A stretch of 64,000 nt of DNA from Bidens hawaiensis (Eukaryota > Streptophyta > Magnoliopsida > Asterales > Asteraceae): assembly GCA_021521415.1 (NCBI GenBank), contig JAIQDT010014671.1, positions 111,773-175,772 on the forward strand. Reading direction: 5' to 3'. Positions 57,058 to 64,000 of the stretch are shown piece after piece; position 1 is the first letter of the stretch; every line of letters starts with the position of its first letter. A program made the position numbers and the translations under genes. The notes below the pieces were generated by a model. The model was not told the DNA's origin. It searched no databases and saw only the letters and a program-made list of their open reading frames with translations.

Positions 57058-60000
57058 TGTGACATTCATGACAAAACGAGGTACACTATATTCATTACGT
57101 ATCAAGTAAACGATAAATCGGTTAATTTGTAGTGCCTAAACGAGTAACCGACCGATACTAATTATGACCTGTATACATACTGAGGGGTCATATACGAGTT
57201 ATATATATGTTATAGAGGCTAACATATTGATATTTAGGCCTCGGTACGTTTAAAACTCTTTAAACGAAAAAGGTTTCGTTTATCGATACGCTATAAGCTT
57301 AAACGCAATCGTTAATATCAAAACAAGCATTGTAGCATCCGTTAAGCCGAAAAAGATTTATAAAACACTTATATGACATGTTCTAAGCAATCCGTGAAAA
57401 TATTTTGGAATTTTACAACGAGTCAGTACGTTTTTCTTATTTTACAAAAATAAGCTGAAAAACACGCGTTTTTGCGCTATCTCTCACACCCGAATTAATT
57501 TTCTTGCAAAAAACCGAACCCGAACTAAACTTGAAGTGGGCTTTTCATGTTTGGGCTTGTGTGATTGGAGTAATGGGCCAAAACAGCCCATTAAGGGCCA
57601 TTTAAAGAATTCCGATCGGAATTATTGGTACCAAACTACACACCTTTTTATAACTTACACTCTAAGACTTATTATTCATTCCAACCTACTGAATTTTGAA
57701 GTCCAAGCAGCTCTACCCCTGTTCTCTCAACTCCCTTTCAAAAACCCTAAGGTAAGATCAAATTTTACAAAGATTTAACCAAGTTTGATTTATATAATTA
57801 ACATATAAACATGTTTTAGTTAGTTTTAAACATGTTTAACCATCCAAAAAACCCTAAAAATCAAGTAAAATTATGTTTTGATGTTAAACATGTTTACAAA
57901 CCAGGAACATATACTTTTTTGGTCAAAAACGCGGATTAGAACATGAATACAACGTTTTTACGGTTAGAAAGTTCGGTTTGAACCCAAAACCGAAACCCTA
58001 ATTATCAAGGCTGTTACATGGATGATTTATGCTTGGTTTGATGTTATATGATATGTAGATATACTGAGTTTGCAACCCGAGACCCGGAAAGTCGTTTAAG
58101 CTAGCAAAATTCATCGAAAACCGACAAGGTAAACCCGTAATACTCGTTTAGGGGCTGTTTAGTATTAGGTTGTGACGTGCTTGTTGTTAGCTTGTGAAAA
58201 TTTGCAGGGACATTAGGGATCATATAAATGAGTCCCTGTTCAAATTTGGTAATTTTTCGATAAACGGAGAATATTTGGTGAATTTATTCCCGTTTATGAG
58301 CGTTTATTTGGGAAAAATAGCTAAACATATTGAAAAATTATGAAACTTGGTTTTGGAGTTTAATATGTGATGGTAAGATCACTGGTAAAGTTTGGGAATC
58401 ATTGGAAATGTCTAAGTATGGTTTGTGCGATCATGGCTTAACCGAATTTTAACAGCCGAAAAACGCACAAAAAGGCATTTTTTCAAAATAGTTAGGTTCT
58501 GGAAATTTTGCATGGGCTATGTAATGACATTGAGACCATTGGTAAAAATTATCGGATTTTTCGGAGGTCGTTTAATATAAACGGGCCATTTATTACATGA
58601 TTATAACCTATTAAATGAATTTTTATAAATAAATAAATAATCATAAAATTTCTGAAAATATTTTTATAAAATTCTCCATGTTTTAATGTATTTTTACAAA
58701 AATTTACATAATTTATAAATAATTACATATTTAGTTATGATTTATCAAAGATTTAAATTATAATTGTTTTAACGAAACCGGCAGTTTTGTGTTTAACGGA
58801 CTGACTGGTATGTCAAAATGTCAAAAGTGGTCAAATATCATATTTTTGAATGATATTGATAAAAACGAACTTTTTTACGAGAATTCCGGACAAATCGGGT
58901 GGATTGTGCGCGTTTTGTATAATCAAACCCGTGAGAAAACGGAAACGAGCCCTGCAATCAAACCAGATACCGAAACTTTAAAATTCTTTCATAAATCAAC
59001 TTATTTTATCAATCAATATATTTACTTAAGTTTTATGTGATCTTACCTAATCCCGAAACGTATAAACGATCAACTGAGCTAGGCTCGGAAAACGGTGAAA
59101 CTGAGCCAAATCCAGTTTTAAACATTTCATAGTATACAACGTCACAATCTAAGACTATGGTCATGTTCTGGGCCTAACAGCTATACCCAGATTATCTATA
59201 CAGCCCGACTTAGCTTGAACACTGTACTAGTATTAACGATACGATACCGTTTATAGGAATCAGGCTATAAACGAGACATCTGACTATTTGATACGTGATT
59301 TCTGTGCGAACTACGATAAGGTGAGTTTCACGACCCCCACTTTCTAAACTGTTTTACGAACTTTTGGGGTGAAAAGCATGTTTACATATACTGATATACT
59401 TGAAAACGTGTGATGATGTGGATTATCTAAGTACTAACACTTGACAAGTCCCCACAAACACAAGTGATTAACTTCGTGCCGGTGGCGTGTGGATAGTACT
59501 ATCGGTTTGACAAACCCAACTGTGACAGAGCCGGTGGGGTAAGCCGGAACATATGTAAAACCAGTTGCACATTGTCATTATATATTTACATACTGCTATG
59601 TGGTGTTAGACATAGTACATACATGGGGCAAAATGGCTGTTAAATGCCAACAGGAGTGCATGGGCAGGAGAGGCCATGCAGTATATCTCGTTTCGGTTTC
59701 ACTTGTGGCTTAGTATAATGCATTATACACAGACATATATACATTCACACTGTAAACTTTACGAACTCGTGAACTGATTTCATTGATACTCGTGAAACTT
59801 GAAACTCACCAACTAGACGTAGTTGACCCGTTTTAACATGCTTTTCAGGTAAAGCAAAAGTGGAATGATTTGCTTACATGCTTGGTGTTAGGAAGAAAGT
59901 TGAATAGCTGTGAATAGACGCTGATATAATACTATATAAGAAGCTCGTAAACCGGTTATGTGTTTTTCTCATCTAGTTTGTAAACTTAGTACCAACCCAT

Positions 60001-60114
60001 GTATTATGATGTAAATTAGTTTATGAATTTCTTTATAAACAATGTTGTTGATACCAGTATTATCTGTTACATTCCCGTATTACGCTTCCGCAACTACCTA
60101 GTCGGGGTGTGACA
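57058..60114 (+). repeat. 5' LTR of element H, 3057 bp
   Basis: Starts TGTGACATTCATGAC and ends AGTCGGGGTGTGACA. Shares end types with solo LTRs A-D and the AACTCACCAAC...TTCAGGT block 266 bp before its end (59803-59850). It is very long, which is typical of some plant chromovirus-type Ty3 lineages. The ORFs inside (57536, 58789) are not convincing. Confidence 0.85.
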
Positions 60115-60119
60115 GAAGT

Positions 60120-60132
60120 TGGTATCAGAGCC
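60120..60132 (+). other. Primer-binding site of element H
   Basis: TGGTATCAGAGCC, initiator tRNA-Met type, 5 nt downstream of the LTR end (GTGTGACA-GAAGT-TGG). Confidence 0.88.
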
Positions 60133-60498
60133 ATTGGTTATAAAGAATTAGGATGTCCCTTAGGATACCCTAAGATAACCGTAGGCTCGATTAACTCTGG
60201 GAATAAAATAATATTAAATAATATACACGAATGATTCTCGTGATGAACGCGAATGGACAAGTGGGTTATTATGGTCCGGAACGTAATAACAGACTTGTTT
60301 GTACGAGGAAATTCGAGAAGAAGTCGATAAACAATCGAATAGGTAAAAACAGCAACATATGTGTATAAAATATAATAATAAATAAATATTTGTGTATATA
60401 AACGATTATTTGTGCTTATGTGTATAAATACCTGCACGTATCTTACTATGATTAATATAGAAGGATATTATTCTTATCACTAACAATTGTGCAGGAAT

Positions 60499-61005
60499 AT
60501 GTCAAGATCTACTGATCGTGTACCTAATACCCTACCAACAAGGCCTGAGGAGGAAGAAGAGGATCCGGAAGAAGAAACTGAGGAGGAGCCAGAGGAAATA
60601 GAAGAAGGTGCAGATGCGGTAATTCCACGTGAGGTACCCGCGGATCAACCCGACTTATCGGGTTATCGTTGTGACACCTACCCCCCTAGGGAATCCCCTA
60701 GGAATGTTACAGGACATGGAGCTACTAGTGCTTATCGTTCACCTGTTAGAGCACCCAGATCCCCTACTCCACCTGTACAGCATACACCAGTACCCTCACC
60801 CACTATTAGAAACCGTCAGACCGCTCGCATTTCAGTGCGTCCACCTGAGCACACTCCTCTCCCACCTCGATCTACGTACCATAGGAGAGAAACATCACGT
60901 GTCCAGGTCACTGAGATACCTATTCCTACTTGGGGTTTACCCGCCCCGGTACCCGAGCCACCTCGTCATTCTGATTCAGCATGGTTTGGTTTAGCAACTG
61001 ATTAG
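60499..61005 (+). CDS. Extra proline-rich acidic ORF upstream of gag in H
   Basis: About 168 codons from ATG 60499 (MSRSTDRVPNTLPTRP) to TAG 61003-61005. The N-terminal third is a Glu tract (EEEEEDPEEETEEEPEE). The remainder is rich in Pro, Arg, Ser and Thr with PxxP-type repeats (APRSPTPPVQHTPVPSP). No domain is recognised. It lies between PBS and gag, 571 nt before the gag ATG, in the leader of the genomic RNA. It could be an extra ORF of this lineage or a displaced N-terminal piece of gag. The open frame in an otherwise frameshifted element suggests it was maintained until recently. Confidence 0.55.
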   Translation: MSRSTDRVPNTLPTRPEEEEEDPEEETEEEPEEIEEGADAVIPREVPADQPDLSGYRCDTYPPRESPRNVTGHGATSAYRSPVRAPRSPTPPVQHTPVPSPTIRNRQTARISVRPPEHTPLPPRSTYHRRETSRVQVTEIPIPTWGLPAPVPEPPRHSDSAWFGLATD

Positions 61006-61576
61006 CTCTTAGAACACTCACATACGATAAATAGCCTAAACCAGCATAGACATGATATGTATGATCACATGAGGTATATGCAGCAGGAAATCAGAATTGT
61101 ACAAAGATCCAGTGCTCACAGCCACGGGCGTCAGGATTCGAGCGATGATACTACTGGGGGCGTGTTTAGCGGTTGATGCGGCCCTAGTGGCTGCTGTTGT
61201 TTGGTTGTGGTTTCATGTTGCAAAGAATGGATAGGACATCGTAATCTAGTCTTATGTATATAGTCTTTTGATATCCCAAGCAGCATTTTGTTACAACATG
61301 TTGGGCTGACTTGGGAGTTATTTGTGGTTTAGTACTATTTCAAGCACTGGCCCTTATCGGGTTAAGTCTACATGTCACTTGGTGACAAATTTTGATACGC
61401 ATATACAAGCGCTGGCCTATACCAGGTTAAGCCTATGCGCTAATTTTGGATGCATATGTACAGTAATGATTATAATTAATACAAACGTGTTTTCTTTGGC
61501 ATAGTTATGTGTTGTGAAGGTGTAATATCATAAAGTTGTGTTGATCATAGTGAAACGATATTGATTATTCTATAGA
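61006..61576 (+). other. Spacer between extra ORF and gag in H
   Basis: Non-coding. Contains a partial direct repeat: AAGCACTGGCCCTTATCGGG / AAGCGCTGGCCTATACCAGG with GGTTAAGYCTA (61339-61438). Confidence 0.55.
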
Positions 61577-64000
61577 ATGGCCCCGAAGAAAGCAAACCCT
61601 TTGTCTGAGGCGGAAGTGGCCGCAATGATTGCTCGTCAACTACAAGCAGTGATACCAACAATTGTAGCACAAGTCACTGCAGGCATACGTGCTAACAATA
61701 CTGTTAATCAACCTACGAACACCACCACGGCCACTGTTAATATACCTCCGCCGGACACTAATGTAGCCCCGGGTGTTACTACCCCGGTGAATACTGATAA
61801 TGTTATAAATAATAATAACACTCTCCCAACTATGAATGTCACTGGGAACCTAGAACCTGTTGTGCACCCTGATAATATCCCGAACCCAAACCCTGTACCA
61901 GTTGTTAATACAACTAATAATGATAATACTCGGACCAATACCGATAATAATAATAATAATAACCGAGAACCCTCGCGTCAGGAGTACTCATACAAACAAT
62001 TTACATCATGTAAACCGATTGAGTTTAAGGGTATTGAAGGACCTAGCGGACTGGTCAAATGGATAGAAAAGACCGAGTCAGTAATTAATATCAGTGAGTG
62101 TCCACCAAACCGCGTGGTCAAATTTGCTACCAGTATGTTTCTAGACCAAGCGCTGATGTGGTGGAACACAGTAGTCCAAATAAGGGGACAAGATGCTATT
62201 AATCGTATGTCATGGACTGAATTAAAAACCCTCATGTTAGAGCATTTTTGTCCTAAAAGTGAGATTCAGAGGTTGGAACACGAGTTATGGAATTTGGAAA
62301 TGAAAGGAGCGGATCATGTGGGATACACGAATCATTTTAACGAACTGTCCCGCTTAGTTCCATGGTTAGTTACACCGGAAGCGAAACGAATTGAACGTTA
62401 TATCTGGGGACTGACTCCTGCTGTGAGAAGTATAGTGAATTCAGTTGCCCACCCGACATTAGAAAGTGCTGTATCTCAAACGGGTGTCATTACTTTTGAT
62501 CTGATGAGAAGTGGAGTGAAAAGAATGCCAGGTGAAACAACAAGTTTAAAACGAACTGATTACGGGACAAGAATGCAAGGGAATCTTCAAAACAAGCGGG
62601 CTCGTCCGAATACCCGAAGTTATGCCATGACCAGTTCTAATATAAAACAAGAGGCCTATAAAGGGACGTTACCGAAGTGCAGAAGATGTAACTTTCATCA
62701 TGTGGGTGATTGCAAACCGATCATTTGTCAAAAGTGTGGAAGAACGGGACACTATGCCCCCAACTGTAGAACCCCCACCAACACTGTTAACCATCCACCG
62801 CAATCAACTCAACTCCCTCGACCTCAACCAAACCGCCCACAACTCAACCAACAAATCCCACCTACCACGAACCTCCGTGCATGCTATGAATGTGGCAGTA
62901 CGGAACATTTTCGGAGATACTGCCCTAATTTGAACCCGAGTACAGTGAGAAGGCAGAACCAAGCACAAGCATCAACCTCCAACACAGCTAAGGGACGCGC
63001 GTTTGTATATGGACCGGGTGAAGCGCGTCAAGATCCGAATGTGGTGACAGGTACATTCTTAGTTTCGGGTCAGTATGCTTCAGTTTTGTTTGATACGGGC
63101 GCCGATAGAAGTTTCGTATCTGTTAATTTCTTACCTTTAGAAAATATGCCGGTTAGTGAACTAACAAAACCATATACTATAGAACTCGCTAACGGTAAGT
63201 CTATACTTGTTAACCGAATAGTCCGAGACTGTTCCCTTATCCTAAACGACCACCCATTCCTTATTGATTTACTTCCAGTGGAATTGGGAAGTTTCGATGT
63301 TATAGTCGGTATGGACTGGCTATCTAAGTATAAAGTTGAAATTGTCTGTAAGGATAAGACCGTTAGAATACCTCTTTCGAATGATGAGGCTATAATTGTT
63401 CAAGGTGAGAAATCTGGTACAGTACTGCCTCTCATATCTCAACTTAAGGCATTGAGATATTTACGCCAAGGTTGTACATTATACTTGGCGAGTATAACAG
63501 TTAAGGAACCCGAGGAAAAACGATTGGAAGACATCCAGTGGTACGCGAGTATTCAGATGTATTCCCCGATGAGTTGCCTGGTTTACCACCGACCCGACAA
63601 GTTGAATTCCGTATTGACTTGATACCAGGAGCAGCACCCATTGCTAAGGCACCTTATAGACTTGCGCCTTCTGAAATGCAAGAACTGTCCAACCATTACA
63701 AGAATTACTGGACAGAGGTTTTATTCGCCCTAGTTACTCACCGTGGGGAGCACCAGTGTTGTTTGTAAAGAAGAAAGACGGGAGTTTTCGAATGTGTATT
63801 GACTACCGGGAATTGAATAAAGTGACTATAAAGAATAAATACCCCTTACCTCGAATTGATGACTTGTTTGATCAACTCCAAGGTGCGAAGTATTTTTCAA
63901 AAATTGATCTTAGATCTGGTTATCATCAAGTAAGAATTCAGGAAGAAGACATACCAAAAACAGCTTTCCGAACTCGGTATGGTCACTATGAATTCTTGGT
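61577..64000 (+). pseudogene. gag-pol of Ty3 element H (capsid, zinc knuckles, protease, RT start)
   Basis: ATG 61577 (MAPKKANPLSEAEVAAMI). An Asn/Thr-rich spacer at residues ~40-130 is followed by the retrotransposon capsid domain (PIEFKGIEGPSGLVKWIE, MWWNTVVQIRGQD, LEHFCPKSEIQRLEHEL). Two zinc knuckles CQKCGRTGHYAPNC and CYECGSTEHFRRYC lie near 62725-62930. Protease has LFDTGADRSFVS near 63090. The RT start has [36 protein letters not shown] and [14 protein letters not shown]. Single-base losses near 63536 (before VREYSDVFP) and 63693 (in the QLQELLDRG region) break the frame. The catalytic YxDD, RNase H, integrase and any chromodomain lie beyond the window, so the lineage is not fixed. Confidence 0.9.

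Larger units (their letters stand above)
57058..64000 (+). mobile_element. Ty3/gypsy retrotransposon (H), 5' part
   Basis: 5' LTR 57058-60114, PBS at 60120, an extra ORF, gag-protease and the beginning of RT. It runs off the window. It inserted in ORF2 of element G; the target duplication is predicted to be GAATC (57053-57057). Two one-base losses in pol make this copy defective. Confidence 0.9.

Overview
The window is nuclear DNA of a flowering plant, most likely Asteraceae. This is inferred from the 54-codon plastid rpl32, the plastid single-copy gene order, and the style of the LTR retrotransposons, several of which have 2-3 kb LTRs bounded by TGTGACA or TGTAACA ends. Almost everything here is repetitive. 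I see one intact-looking host gene, a small acidic MEA1-like protein at 34783-35287 (minus), and one decayed host gene, a farnesol/phytol kinase pseudogene at 25067-27794 (minus).

Left part (1-19.7 kb): a deep but fully closed nest. The substrate is a ~240-bp tandem repeat (2930 onward). A 650-bp hAT-type element sits in it with an exact 8-bp duplication. A ~1.9-kb solo LTR (A) split the third repeat unit. Solo LTR B (plus) and solo LTR C (minus) then inserted into A. A ~7.5-kb piece of plastid genome (NUPT: ndhD, ccsA, trnL-UAG, rpl32, ndhF and the start of ycf1, crossing the small-single-copy/inverted-repeat border) entered C. Finally a 2.4-kb solo LTR of another family (D) split ndhF. The 5-bp target duplications of A-D can be read at each boundary, so the order of events is recoverable.

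Middle part (19.7-39 kb): a decayed Lys/Glu-rich coding remnant, two Helitron-like 3' ends, a Mutator-like element with long inverted termini and a ~60-bp minisatellite, the kinase pseudogene, two GTTCGT-rich repeats, and a compact complete 2.1-kb LTR element (two 243-bp LTRs, GCTTA duplication) that carries an unidentified 267-codon ORF. The MEA1-like gene and a palindromic MITE follow, then AT-rich DNA without recognisable genes.

Right part (39-64 kb): a second nest that does not close inside the window. A minus-strand Copia pol remnant (J) is interrupted by a minus-strand Copia element (E) with a downstream third ORF. E is interrupted by a Ty3-type LTR (F), and F by a plus-strand SIRE-like Copia element (G), which has a 5' LTR, PBS, gag, pol with two in-frame stops, and a downstream ORF2. 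G is interrupted by a Ty3/gypsy element (H) with a 3.06-kb LTR, an extra proline-rich ORF, gag-protease and the start of RT. The closing halves of J, E, F, G and H should lie beyond 64 kb.

The least expected structure is in G. A palindromic decamer family (AGGCGAAGTT / AACTTCGCCT) clusters just upstream of the TATA box in the LTR, again in the leader, and again upstream of a second TATA box before ORF2, as if ORF2 had its own promoter.
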